From NCBI RefSeq assembly GCF_947492645.1, contig NZ_CANLMZ010000005.1, forward strand, positions 62,001-126,000: 64,000 nucleotides of DNA, read 5' to 3'. The position numbers and the translations under genes are program-made. The notes beneath the pieces are model-generated. The model was given only the letters and a program-made list of their open reading frames with translations, was not told the DNA's origin and ran no database searches. Source of the stretch: an uncultured Pontibacter sp. Its GTDB lineage: Bacteria; Bacteroidota; Bacteroidia; Cytophagales; Hymenobacteraceae. Positions 35,190-44,707 of the stretch are shown one piece after another (position 1 is the stretch's first letter; the number at the start of each line of letters is the position of its first letter).

Positions 35190-35618
35190 CTAGTAGTTTA
35201 GGAAAGCCTGTGCTTCGCGTTTAATGTGCTCGCGCGAAAACCCATCTTTTACCCCCACAGATATTTTTCGGACTAAAACCCCAACAACTGATTTTTTGAA
35301 ACCCAGACGTGCCGCCATGTTTATGCAAAACTCCATCTCGCTCTCATCTACGATGCCATCTGCCAACATCATCTCCACGAGGTCGTAAATCTGGTCAAAC
35401 CGTTCCGAGTCGTTAGTGGGCATTTGCGGTTCTCTTTTCTCGGCACCCGATATAAGATGACGTACTTCATCGGCCTTCATGCCATGTTTTTTCCCAATCG
35501 ATATGATAAAATTTACCTCGTTGGGGTCTACATGGCCGTCAATTTTGGCTAAAGCACTAAGGTTAGCGATATGGCTCTTTAACTTCTTTGTCTCTTCGCT
35601 TTCAAAAAAACCAAACAT
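35190..35618 (-). CDS. TerB-family tellurite-resistance-like protein
   Basis: Cytoplasmic all-helical protein of 142 aa with the TerB/DjlA-N fold. The repeated acidic metal-binding motifs are LAKIDGHVDPNEVNFIISIG near residues 22-41 and MLADGIVDESEMEFCINMA near 88-106. Nothing else of a ter operon is nearby, so tellurite resistance is not implied. A small membrane protein follows directly in the same operon. Confidence 0.88.
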   Translation of the reverse strand: MFGFFESEETKKLKSHIANLSALAKIDGHVDPNEVNFIISIGKKHGMKADEVRHLISGAEKREPQMPTNDSERFDQIYDLVEMMLADGIVDESEMEFCINMAARLGFKKSVVGVLVRKISVGVKDGFSREHIKREAQAFLNY

Positions 35619-35918
35619 ACTTTGCCTCTTTTATAAGTATATATTTTGTAATTAATGCATCTTGCAGGTGTAGCAGGATCGCGTAAGTATGGCCTATAAC
35701 ACAGCCATAGGCTTACGGTTTGTTTACTACCTGTAGTACATACGGTTTTCTATATTTTTAGAGACACTGTTTAACAGCTTTTTTTAATTTTATGGCGGCG
35801 CATCCGTAAAGGGTATGCTTAACAAAAGTAACATAGTAGCTTATAGCTCCTCTAAATAATCAAGTATACATTTGATTTTCAACACAATAAGAGCTATAAA
35901 GTTGTAAAGAGATTAAAC
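35619..35918. other. Divergent intergenic region with hairpin upstream of pfkA
   Basis: About 300 bases between the divergent TerB-like gene and pfkA; both promoters should be here. A hairpin with arms CGTAAG (35682-35687) and CTTACG (35712-35717) and inner GCCTAT/ATAGGC lies in the middle. It has no T-run, so it is not a clear terminator and may be a regulatory structure. Confidence 0.45.
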
Positions 35919-36890
35919 ATGAAAAAAATAGGAGTTTTTACTTCCGGCGGCGACTCACCCGGCATGAATGCCTGCATACGTGCAGTAGTGCGTACTGCAA
36001 TAAACAAAGGTTTAGAGGTTTACGGCATCACACGCGGCTACCGCGGCATGATCAAAGGTGAAATTATCAGGTTGGAATCTAACTCTGTGAGTAATATCAT
36101 TCAGAAAGGCGGCACAATTCTCCGATCTGCCAGAAGTAAAGAGTTTGCCACAAAAGAGGGAAGACGCGAAGCTTTCGAACAATTGCAGAAGCATGGGATT
36201 GACGGCCTTGTAGCTATTGGCGGCGACGGTACATTTACCGGTGCCAACATATTTTGCGAGGAGTTTGGCATCCCTATCATCGGTGCACCCGGCACTATTG
36301 ATAACGACCTTTATGGCACAGACTATACCATTGGTTACGATACCGCTGTAAATACAGCCCTGGATGCCATTGATAAAATAAGAGACACCGCTGACAGCCA
36401 CGACCGTGTTTTCTTTATCGAGGTAATGGGTCGCGACTCGGGTTACATAGCCATACCTTGTGCCATCGGCGGAGGCGCCGAGATTGTGATGATCCCGGAA
36501 ACAGAAACAAGTATACAGTCTGTTGTAGATACCCTGCGCACAGGCTGGGACCGTTCTAAAACGTCTTTTATCGTTATTGTAGCCGAAGGAGACGAAGAAG
36601 GAAACGCAACAGAAATAGCTGCCCAGGTACAGAAAATGCTGCCCTACATGGATGCCCGCGTGACGATACTTGGCCACGTGCAGCGAGGCGGGGCCCCTAC
36701 TGCTGCAGACAGGTTGCTGGCCAGCCAATTAGGCATTGCCTGCGTTGATGGCCTGCTGGAAGGCAGAAAAAGTGAAATGGCCGGCATCATAAACTCACAG
36801 CTTGTTTATACCCCCTTTATCGACACCATCACAAAGCAGAAAGTCATAAATCCGCATTATATAAAGATGGTGAACATACTATCGGCATAG
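35919..36890 (+). CDS. pfkA: 6-phosphofructokinase
   Basis: ATP-dependent phosphofructokinase that commits fructose 6-phosphate to glycolysis. GGDSPGMNACIRAVVR near residues 9-24, GGDGTF near 102, GAPGTIDND near 121 and the active-site DTAVNTALDAIDKIRDTA near 139 identify it. Gly after GGDGT favours ATP rather than pyrophosphate as donor. Length 323 aa is typical of the bacterial enzyme. It is followed by a strong terminator. Confidence 0.97.
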   Translation: MKKIGVFTSGGDSPGMNACIRAVVRTAINKGLEVYGITRGYRGMIKGEIIRLESNSVSNIIQKGGTILRSARSKEFATKEGRREAFEQLQKHGIDGLVAIGGDGTFTGANIFCEEFGIPIIGAPGTIDNDLYGTDYTIGYDTAVNTALDAIDKIRDTADSHDRVFFIEVMGRDSGYIAIPCAIGGGAEIVMIPETETSIQSVVDTLRTGWDRSKTSFIVIVAEGDEEGNATEIAAQVQKMLPYMDARVTILGHVQRGGAPTAADRLLASQLGIACVDGLLEGRKSEMAGIINSQLVYTPFIDTITKQKVINPHYIKMVNILSA

Positions 36891-36938
36891 CTATACTTTA
36901 TCCGCGTACATAGTAAAAGCTACATATAATGTAGACTA

Positions 36939-36978
36939 AAAAGCAAAGGCTGTGCATGGATGCACAGCCTTTGCTTTT
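36939..36978 (+). terminator. Terminator of pfkA
   Basis: Perfect 18-bp stem (36939-36956 with 36961-36978), 4-nt loop TGGA; about 50 nt after the pfkA stop. Confidence 0.88.
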
Positions 36979-37219
36979 GCACACCTTTTTATCTGCTCTT
37001 GCACGTTTTGCCAAATTACCAGCGCATAAATTTTTAATTAAATGCTCTGAGTCTATCCATATTCATACTTTTCCGTAAAAGCAGAACACACTCAAAATTG
37101 AATTAAGTATCGCTTCTGCAAAACATATCGGACTCACAATAGGAAAAGTTATACTTTGGTTTTTAGCCATTGTACTGGCTCTTGTTATACTTATTGTTAT
37201 AGCACTCCAGATACCGGGG

Positions 37220-40200
37220 GTGCAAAACTTTGCTGCACAAAAAGGTGCCAGCTACCTATCGGGAATGCTAAATACCAAAGTAGCAATTGGCCGCTTTACC
37301 ACAGACTGGCGCAACAGCCTTGTGCTGAAAGATGTGTACGTGGAAGACCAGCAGCAGGACACGCTCTGGTACTCGGAGCGGCTTGGCGTGGATATGCGTA
37401 TCTTCTCCCTTCTTAGCGGTGAAGTGAACATCAGTAAAGTTGACCTGGACAATGCTACCCTAAAACTGCACATCCGGGAAGACAGCACCACCAACTACGA
37501 CTTTATAATGGAGGCTTTTGCCACCGATACCACCGTAGCGCAACCCGCCGACACAAGTGCTGCCATGGCCATAAACCTCGGTATTATCAACCTGAACAAA
37601 GTATACATTGTGTTTAATGATGATGCAGGCGGTAACTACATAAAAGGCAGGGTAGGCGAGTTAACCACCACCATGGAGGAGCTGGACCTGGATGCACAGC
37701 GCTACCTCGTGGATGAAGTGGAACTGCGCAATACCTGGGTTAATTTCGAGCAAACCAAAATTCCGCCCCCTTCCGAGGAGTCGGAGCCGCTAGAGATGGA
37801 CTTTGGCCTTAACCGAGTGACACTCGAAAACATAAAAGTAAAGTTTCAGAACCGCATAGCTGAGCAACGAATAGAGTTAAACTTAGGCAAATCAGAGGTA
37901 GTTTCGGATAACATCGACATTAAGGGTGCACGCATCGACCTTAAAAGTTTTGATCTGCACAACACGCAGGTGCTTTACGTGCAGGAGAAGTATAAGCCTT
38001 CCGACTCGTTGGCTGTAAACCCGGAAAGGACCGCTGAAAAACTCGATAAATCAGTAGAAGAAGCCAACGCACAGCCAATGAACTGGGTGCTTGCTCTTGG
38101 CAAGCTGGATGTGAGTGGGCTGGATGTGAAGTTTGATAATTTTAACACACCGCAGCAACCGCGCGGCATGGACTACAACCACCTATACTTCAGCAACCTG
38201 CTGCTGGACGCGGAGGATATAGCCTACAGCCTGAACAGAACAGAGGCAAAGGTAAACCAACTGCAGGTAAAAGAGAAAAGCGGCTTTACGCTAGAGAACC
38301 TGCAGGCAAATATCATCTTCGACACTACCCGCACAAGTATAACCGGCCTGGACATTAAAACACCAAACAGCCACCTGCAAAACCAACTGGCCATGCAGTA
38401 CCCGTCTTTAGATGCCATGGCTGAGAACCCGGGAAGTATAAACCTGGATGTGGACCTGCGCAACAGCTACATTGGTATGAGGGATGCTTTATACTTTGCC
38501 CCGGATCTGGCCCAGAATCCTTCTTTTAGAAGTATAGCGAACGCTACTATCCGTGTAAATGCACAGGCAAATGGCCCGGTAAACAATCTGCAGATAAACA
38601 ATTTAGAGTTACAGGGCTTGAGCGGGACCAACATTGATGTGAGCGGCCGCATCCGCAATACCATGGACCCTGACAATTTATACCTGGATGCTGACATCAG
38701 GCGCTTTACCACCACCCGTACCGACGTGCAGGCCTTGCTGCCTGCCGGCACGCTGCCTTCCAACGTACGGCTTCCGAACCAAATGAACCTGACAGGCAAC
38801 TTTACCGGCAGCATGACTGCATTTGATGCCAAAGCAGACATCAGGACAACTATTGGTAACGCCGATATAGATGTAGATATGGGCGCAAACGAAACCTTTA
38901 CTGCAACGGTGCGCTCCGGGGGCTTAGACCTGAACCAACTGTTTACCGATAGCCTGGGCCTCGGCAAAGTAGCGCTAAACATGAAAGCAAATGGAAAAGG
39001 CCTGACTCCTGAAACGATGCAGGCTAATGTGCAGGGCACTATCCAGCGGTTTGACTATAACAATTATACGTATAACAACATTGCACTTAACGCCAACATC
39101 AACAGAAACCTTTATGCCGTAAAAGCAACCGCACAGGATAAAAACTTAGACTTCAACCTGATTGGCGACTTTAACCTCAGGAATGCAGAAAAGCCGGCTT
39201 ACAATTTTGACCTGGACCTGGATAATGCAGACCTGCAGGCGCTTAATTTATACCCTGAGCCACTAGCCATTCAAGGGCAGCTAACCGGGCAGTTTACCGG
39301 GGCTGATGCCAACACAATCAGCGGAAAACTTACAGGTAACCAGGTAGTCGTACAGCACAACCAACGCTCCCACCCTATCGATTCGCTGGTGATGACGCTA
39401 AATCAGACAGGTGAAACAGCAGCTATTACCTTGCAGTCGGATATGGTGGATGCGGATATGAAGTTTGAGAACTCGCTGGCTACCTTGCCTACAGCCTTAC
39501 AAAAGCATTTCTCAAACTACTTTGATCTGCAACCTGACCCGCCTTACCCAGCCAACCTGAACCTGGGAGATTTTACAGCAGCCATTAACCTGAAGAAAAC
39601 TGCCCTGATAACTTCTTTTGTACCAGGCCTGACACAAATACAAACCGGAGAACCCATAACTGCTTCGTATAACGGCAATACGCAGCAACTGGCATTAGAC
39701 GGCACCATTAATAAAATAGTGTATACCGACTATACTTTAAACAACCTGGACCTGCAGATGCGAGGCGACCGCAACCAGTTAGGTTATGAACTGGCTTTAA
39801 GCAGCATGATCTCTCCGTCGCTAAGTGTGCGCAATGTAACATTGGCAGGTGCCGCCCAAGACGATGAACTGCTTGTAAGGCTTGCTGTTGCCGAAGACAG
39901 CGCCAGGGGCAGGTTTGTATTGGGAGGTGCGCTATCAAGTATAGGCCGTGGCTATCGCTTTGCCTTTAACCCGGAGCAACTGGTTATAAACGGCGACACC
40001 TGGACTGTACCACAAGATAATTACCTCCAGTTTGGCACCAACCTGCTTTATGCAAACAACATCAGGCTAGAGCGCAACAACATGGCCATTGGGCTTAATA
40101 GTACAGGCCCTGTAGCACCAGACGCTCCGCTTCAAGTAGATTTTGACAATGTGGACATAGGCTACCTGGTGCAGGCTTTTCAGAAGCAGGACAGTTTGAT

Positions 40201-42205
40201 AAACGGAACATTAGACGGTGAGGCAACATTACAAAACATACTTGCAGGCAATCTATCGTTTACATCTGACTTAACCTTATCTGACTTGGTGTTTCAGCGG
40301 GTACCTATCGGTAACATTGTTTTACAGGCCAACAGCGCAGGAGGTAACCGCTACGATATAACAGCAGGCTTAACAGGGAACAACAACCAGGTTAAGATCA
40401 ATGGCTTTATGGAAGCGCAACCCAACGCTACGCTGCTCAACCTGAACGCTAATATAGCTAGCCTGAACATGGCTTCATTCCAAGGGTTTACCGAAGGGTT
40501 GGTTGATGATTTAGGGGGCAGGGCAAATGGGGATTTGCGTATCACAGGCACCCTGGAAGACCCGAACATACTTGGCCAGCTTAACTTTAATGAGGCGCAG
40601 TTTAACCTTACCATGCTGGGTTCTTTGTTTACGCTACAGGACGAACGCCTTGTATTTAATGAGGCAGGCATCAACTTCCCAAACTTTACCATAACCGACT
40701 CCATAGGAAACGATATGGTTATCAATGGCAACATACTTACGCAAGATTATCTTGACTATGATTTTACCCTGGATGTAAATACAGAGCGTTTCCTGGCGCT
40801 TAATTCTACTGCCCAAAACAACAGCCTGTTCTACGGCACCGTGTACGTAGGCGCGGATGCCACTATCAGGGGAAATATGATGCAGCCTGTGGTAAGGGTA
40901 AATGCACGCGTACTTGAAGGCTCCGATTTTACTACCGTAATACCTGCCGATGAAGTAGGCGCCGCAGAGCGGGAAGGTATAGTAGAGTTCGTGAACCTGA
41001 ACCCGCAAATGACCAGCATCATACGCAGCAAACAAGAAGATACAACAGAGGTAACGGGCTTTGTAGGCGCTGACGTGGAAGCCGAACTAATCGTAACAGA
41101 TGAAACGCTCATCACAATTATCATAGATCCAACTACTGGCGATAACCTTGCTGTGCGTGGCTCCGCGGATCCGCTGTTCATAGGTATGCGCCCAAGTGGC
41201 GAAATAAATATGTCGGGGAGGTTTACAGTAACCGAAGGCAAGTACAGCATGGATTTTTACGACCTGGCCTCCCGCGAGCTGGACATTGCCGAAGGCAGCT
41301 ACATAAACTGGACCGGTGACCCGCTGCTGGCGAACATGGATATTACTGCCATTTACAACGTAGAAACGGCTCCGAAAGAGTTGGTAGCCTCACAGGCCGG
41401 TGGCTACGCCGAAAGTGATCCTGCCTTTAGAAACCAAGTACCCTTTGAGGTATACGTTTACGTGCGCGGCGAAATGCTGACACCGGAGATCAGCTTTGAT
41501 ATACAGATGCCGGAAGAAAACAGGGGCAGCGTACCGGATTTGGTACTTACCAGTCTCGGTAACCTGCGCCAGGATGAATCGGAGATGAATAAGCAGGTAT
41601 TCTCGCTGCTGGTTCTCAATCGCTTTATGGCCCCCGATCCTTTTACCAGCTCCGGAGGCGGCTTTGAATCTACGGCACGCAACAGCTTAGGCCAGGTAAT
41701 GACGGACCAGTTAAACCAGCTTACCAACCGCTATGCCGGCGGCTTAGGTCTTGAGTTGGGCGTAGACTCTTACCAAGATTACTCTTCCGGCTCAGCACAG
41801 GGCCGCACAGACCTGAACGTAGCTATGCGCCAGCAGTTCCTAAACGACAGGCTTACGGTACGTGTGGGTACTGATATCGGCCTGGAAGGTGGCAGCCAGA
41901 CAAACCAGTCTATGAGCGGGTTTGGCGGCGATTTATCCGTGGAGTATTCATTAACTGAGGATGGCAGGCTGCGTGTGCGGGGTTTCCAGCGTACGCAGTA
42001 CGAAGGCGTAATTGAGGGTGGTGATGTTAGGGCTACTGGCCTGGCACTTATTTTCGTGCGCGAGTACAACAGCTTCTCCGACCTTTTCCGTGATCTGGAA
42101 TCCCGCCGCAGACGCGAGGAGCAACGCAGGCTGGAGGCTGCAAAAAAAATACGTGAAGAGAAAAAAGAGGTAGAAGCAGAACTTGAAGAAGAAGGTACAA
42201 AATAA
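37220..42205 (+). CDS. tamB: TamB-like translocation/assembly module protein
   Basis: Giant AsmA/TamB protein (at least 1661 aa) that bridges the periplasm and works with the outer-membrane partner TamL. The body is repetitive beta structure rich in Asn/Asp/Thr with recurring 'LDLN', 'ITGLDI' and 'INGNI' units. The C-terminal TamB/DUF490 domain spans about residues 1200-1600 (DEVGAAEREGIVEFVNLNPQ, SGRFTVTEGKYSMDFYDL). The last 35 residues are charged and coiled-coil-like. The first standard start is GTG 37220, but the same frame is open back to 37079 and encodes a clear membrane anchor (KVILWFLAIVLALVILIVIA at about 37145-37205). No ATG, GTG or TTG lies upstream in frame, so the true start is probably a rare codon such as ATT 37097 or ATA 37139. 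Confidence 0.9.
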   Translation: MQNFAAQKGASYLSGMLNTKVAIGRFTTDWRNSLVLKDVYVEDQQQDTLWYSERLGVDMRIFSLLSGEVNISKVDLDNATLKLHIREDSTTNYDFIMEAFATDTTVAQPADTSAAMAINLGIINLNKVYIVFNDDAGGNYIKGRVGELTTTMEELDLDAQRYLVDEVELRNTWVNFEQTKIPPPSEESEPLEMDFGLNRVTLENIKVKFQNRIAEQRIELNLGKSEVVSDNIDIKGARIDLKSFDLHNTQVLYVQEKYKPSDSLAVNPERTAEKLDKSVEEANAQPMNWVLALGKLDVSGLDVKFDNFNTPQQPRGMDYNHLYFSNLLLDAEDIAYSLNRTEAKVNQLQVKEKSGFTLENLQANIIFDTTRTSITGLDIKTPNSHLQNQLAMQYPSLDAMAENPGSINLDVDLRNSYIGMRDALYFAPDLAQNPSFRSIANATIRVNAQANGPVNNLQINNLELQGLSGTNIDVSGRIRNTMDPDNLYLDADIRRFTTTRTDVQALLPAGTLPSNVRLPNQMNLTGNFTGSMTAFDAKADIRTTIGNADIDVDMGANETFTATVRSGGLDLNQLFTDSLGLGKVALNMKANGKGLTPETMQANVQGTIQRFDYNNYTYNNIALNANINRNLYAVKATAQDKNLDFNLIGDFNLRNAEKPAYNFDLDLDNADLQALNLYPEPLAIQGQLTGQFTGADANTISGKLTGNQVVVQHNQRSHPIDSLVMTLNQTGETAAITLQSDMVDADMKFENSLATLPTALQKHFSNYFDLQPDPPYPANLNLGDFTAAINLKKTALITSFVPGLTQIQTGEPITASYNGNTQQLALDGTINKIVYTDYTLNNLDLQMRGDRNQLGYELALSSMISPSLSVRNVTLAGAAQDDELLVRLAVAEDSARGRFVLGGALSSIGRGYRFAFNPEQLVINGDTWTVPQDNYLQFGTNLLYANNIRLERNNMAIGLNSTGPVAPDAPLQVDFDNVDIGYLVQAFQKQDSLINGTLDGEATLQNILAGNLSFTSDLTLSDLVFQRVPIGNIVLQANSAGGNRYDITAGLTGNNNQVKINGFMEAQPNATLLNLNANIASLNMASFQGFTEGLVDDLGGRANGDLRITGTLEDPNILGQLNFNEAQFNLTMLGSLFTLQDERLVFNEAGINFPNFTITDSIGNDMVINGNILTQDYLDYDFTLDVNTERFLALNSTAQNNSLFYGTVYVGADATIRGNMMQPVVRVNARVLEGSDFTTVIPADEVGAAEREGIVEFVNLNPQMTSIIRSKQEDTTEVTGFVGADVEAELIVTDETLITIIIDPTTGDNLAVRGSADPLFIGMRPSGEINMSGRFTVTEGKYSMDFYDLASRELDIAEGSYINWTGDPLLANMDITAIYNVETAPKELVASQAGGYAESDPAFRNQVPFEVYVYVRGEMLTPEISFDIQMPEENRGSVPDLVLTSLGNLRQDESEMNKQVFSLLVLNRFMAPDPFTSSGGGFESTARNSLGQVMTDQLNQLTNRYAGGLGLELGVDSYQDYSSGSAQGRTDLNVAMRQQFLNDRLTVRVGTDIGLEGGSQTNQSMSGFGGDLSVEYSLTEDGRLRVRGFQRTQYEGVIEGGDVRATGLALIFVREYNSFSDLFRDLESRRRREEQRRLEAAKKIREEKKEVEAELEEEGTK

Positions 42206-42209
42206 AACT

Positions 42210-44594
42210 ATGTCTAAAGTATACCACCGGCCCAGGTGTAAGAGCGCCTGTTTGTTTCCTTTACTTTTTGTCTGGCTGTTGCTTGCCGGGTGCAGCGTAA
42301 CCAAAACTGTGCCTGAGGATGATGCCTTGTTTATTGGATTTGACGTGAAGGTGGAGGGAGAAAATGACAGCAGCAACCGCAGCGCAGAACTGGAAACCGA
42401 ATTAAGTGCCACCGTACGCCCCGAGCCTAACGCCTCTATACTTGGTTTACGCCCAAAACTGGCTATTTACAATGCTTTTTATACTGAAAAGGAAAAGGGC
42501 CTGAAGCAATGGATCATGAACAAACTGGGAGAGCCGCCCGTGCTCATCTCGCAGGTGGATACTGGCAGCGTAAGCCAGGTAATGAGTAGCCGCCTGCACA
42601 ACCGGGGCTACTTTAACAACACAGTAGGCAGCACCACCGAAATAAACAAAGAAAAAAAGAAAGGCACCATTAACTGGACAGCACAAGTAGGCGAACCGTA
42701 TCGCATTCGTACTATAAAGTACATGTTAAACGATTCGTTGCTGGTACACCAGGCGATAAAGAAAACGCAGCCAGAGTCGCTTCTAAAAAAAGGAGAGCCT
42801 TACGATTTAAGTGTGATGACCGATGAGCGCATCCGCATTGATGGTGTGCTTAAGAACAAGGGCTATTATTTCTTTAGCCCCGATGTACTTATTTTTAGTG
42901 CAGACACTACAGTAGGCAACAGGGAGGTTGATGTACTGATGCGCGTAAAAAATACTGCCCCATCAAATGCATTGCGCCCCTATACGGTAGATGATGTATT
43001 TATCTTTGCAAATTACTCCCTTGGTGATAGCCTTGCCGTAAACGATACCATTGACTTCCAGGGTTATCACTACATCCCTAATGAGAACTACCTGAAAGCA
43101 AAGCACTTGCTAGACGGGGTGTTTTTGGAGCAGGACAGCCTGTACACCCGTGAAAACCATTTGCTTACCATAAAGAGACTTTCCGGCTTGTCTGCTTATA
43201 AATTTGTAAACATAGATTATAAGCCAGACACCTTAAATACCGGTAAGTTAGATGCCTTTGTATACCTTACTCCTGCCCTAAAAAAATCATTGCGCGCGGA
43301 GGCTCGCATGGTAAGCAAATCAAACAACTTTGCCGGCCCCGGCCTGAACATATCGTTTCGTAACAGGAATGCTTTTAGAGGGTCTGAGGTGCTAAGTGTG
43401 GAGTTTACAGGCAGTTTTGAGTCGCAGGTGGGTGGCCGGGGAACCGGAGAAGTGCCAGAGGGCGTGGAGCCTCCGGAGAAAAAAAACATTCCCTCTTATG
43501 AGTTAGGCGTGCAAACAACCTTAGCCATACCTCGAATCGTGTCGCCGTTTAACCTGCGCAACCTCCGTACTGAGTTTGTGCCACAGACCCGCATTGGGTT
43601 AGGTTTTAACTTCCTGAGCAGGTCAGGGTATTATCAGCTAAACTCTTATAATGCCACCTACGGCTATACATGGCGGCCAAAAGAGGAACTTACGTTTGAT
43701 GTCACGCCTATCAACCTGCAGTATGTGCGCTTATCCAACACAACCGAAACGTTTAACGCCCTACTAGAGAGAAACCAATACTTGCAACGCAGCTTTGAAA
43801 ACCAATTTATAGTTGGCGGCATTTACCAGATGACCTACAGCACCCAAATGTATAAAGACCGCACCAGCAACATCTTCGACAAAATAACCCTGGATATGTC
43901 TGGTAACGTGGTTAGCCTGTTTCAGACTTCAGTAGGCAAGCCAAAACCTACCGAGGAAGTGCCCCGCGTATTGTACAAAGACCGTTATGCACAGTATGTG
44001 TTGCTCGATAATGATTTCAGGCACTACCTGAACATGGGCAAAGAAAGCCAGTTGGTGTGGCGCCTGGCTACAGGTGTGGGTTACTCTTACGGCAACTCCT
44101 CTACTATGCCTTATGTAAAGCAATTCTCTATTGGCGGCCCTAACAGCGTGCGGGCATTCCGGGCACGTAGTGTTGGCCCTGGCTCTTATAACCTCCCTGA
44201 CGAGCAGGTTTTCTCTTTCTTTGACCAGGTAGGTGACATCAGGCTGGAAAGTAACCTCGAATACCGTTTCCCGATTGCAGGCTTTTTTAAAGGCGCTGTT
44301 TTTGCTGATGCCGGTAATATCTGGAATTTACGCGAGACGTTAAATGAGAATGGGGAGCCAGAAAAGCCCGGGGCAAAATTTGAAGCTAAAAACTTCCTGA
44401 GCGAGTTGGCTGTGGGTACCGGTGTAGGCCTGCGCGTAGATGTGGAGTTTTTCGTTATCCGCCTTGATTTAGGTATACCTGTTCGTGTACCGTATCTGCC
44501 GAAAGGCGAACGCTTCGTGCTGAACGAGTTTAACGGCAGCTTTAGCGGCGACTACGGCATGGTGCTTAACATTGCGATTGGCTACCCTTTCTAG
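42210..44594 (+). CDS. tamL: TamL: BamA/TamA-family outer membrane lipoprotein
   Basis: Omp85-superfamily barrel of 794 aa with a lipoprotein signal ending LLLAGCSVTK at about residue 26, the Bacteroidota variant called TamL. POTRA-like domains fill about residues 30-400; the 16-strand barrel follows, with the family tract FSIGGPNSVRAFRARSVGPG near residue 650 and a C-terminal aromatic ending. Start taken as ATG 42210, 4 nt after the tamB stop; a TTG further up overlaps tamB. Together the pair should insert or transport outer-membrane components. Confidence 0.92.
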   Translation: MSKVYHRPRCKSACLFPLLFVWLLLAGCSVTKTVPEDDALFIGFDVKVEGENDSSNRSAELETELSATVRPEPNASILGLRPKLAIYNAFYTEKEKGLKQWIMNKLGEPPVLISQVDTGSVSQVMSSRLHNRGYFNNTVGSTTEINKEKKKGTINWTAQVGEPYRIRTIKYMLNDSLLVHQAIKKTQPESLLKKGEPYDLSVMTDERIRIDGVLKNKGYYFFSPDVLIFSADTTVGNREVDVLMRVKNTAPSNALRPYTVDDVFIFANYSLGDSLAVNDTIDFQGYHYIPNENYLKAKHLLDGVFLEQDSLYTRENHLLTIKRLSGLSAYKFVNIDYKPDTLNTGKLDAFVYLTPALKKSLRAEARMVSKSNNFAGPGLNISFRNRNAFRGSEVLSVEFTGSFESQVGGRGTGEVPEGVEPPEKKNIPSYELGVQTTLAIPRIVSPFNLRNLRTEFVPQTRIGLGFNFLSRSGYYQLNSYNATYGYTWRPKEELTFDVTPINLQYVRLSNTTETFNALLERNQYLQRSFENQFIVGGIYQMTYSTQMYKDRTSNIFDKITLDMSGNVVSLFQTSVGKPKPTEEVPRVLYKDRYAQYVLLDNDFRHYLNMGKESQLVWRLATGVGYSYGNSSTMPYVKQFSIGGPNSVRAFRARSVGPGSYNLPDEQVFSFFDQVGDIRLESNLEYRFPIAGFFKGAVFADAGNIWNLRETLNENGEPEKPGAKFEAKNFLSELAVGTGVGLRVDVEFFVIRLDLGIPVRVPYLPKGERFVLNEFNGSFSGDYGMVLNIAIGYPF

Positions 44595-44707
44595 GTCTGT
44601 TGCTTAAAAGCGGCGGTTGCAGAAGTAGTGTATGCGTTGCTCATTAGTAGAAGCGTTAAATGTATACGCCCTTCAAGATCATGTTTAGCAAGTATAAAGT
44701 ATAAATT

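Noticed and set aside
36012..36728. 238-codon frame antisense to pfkA
   Set aside because: It lies fully inside a well-supported pfkA on the other strand and shows no domain; Cys/Gly-rich composition is typical of an antisense shadow.
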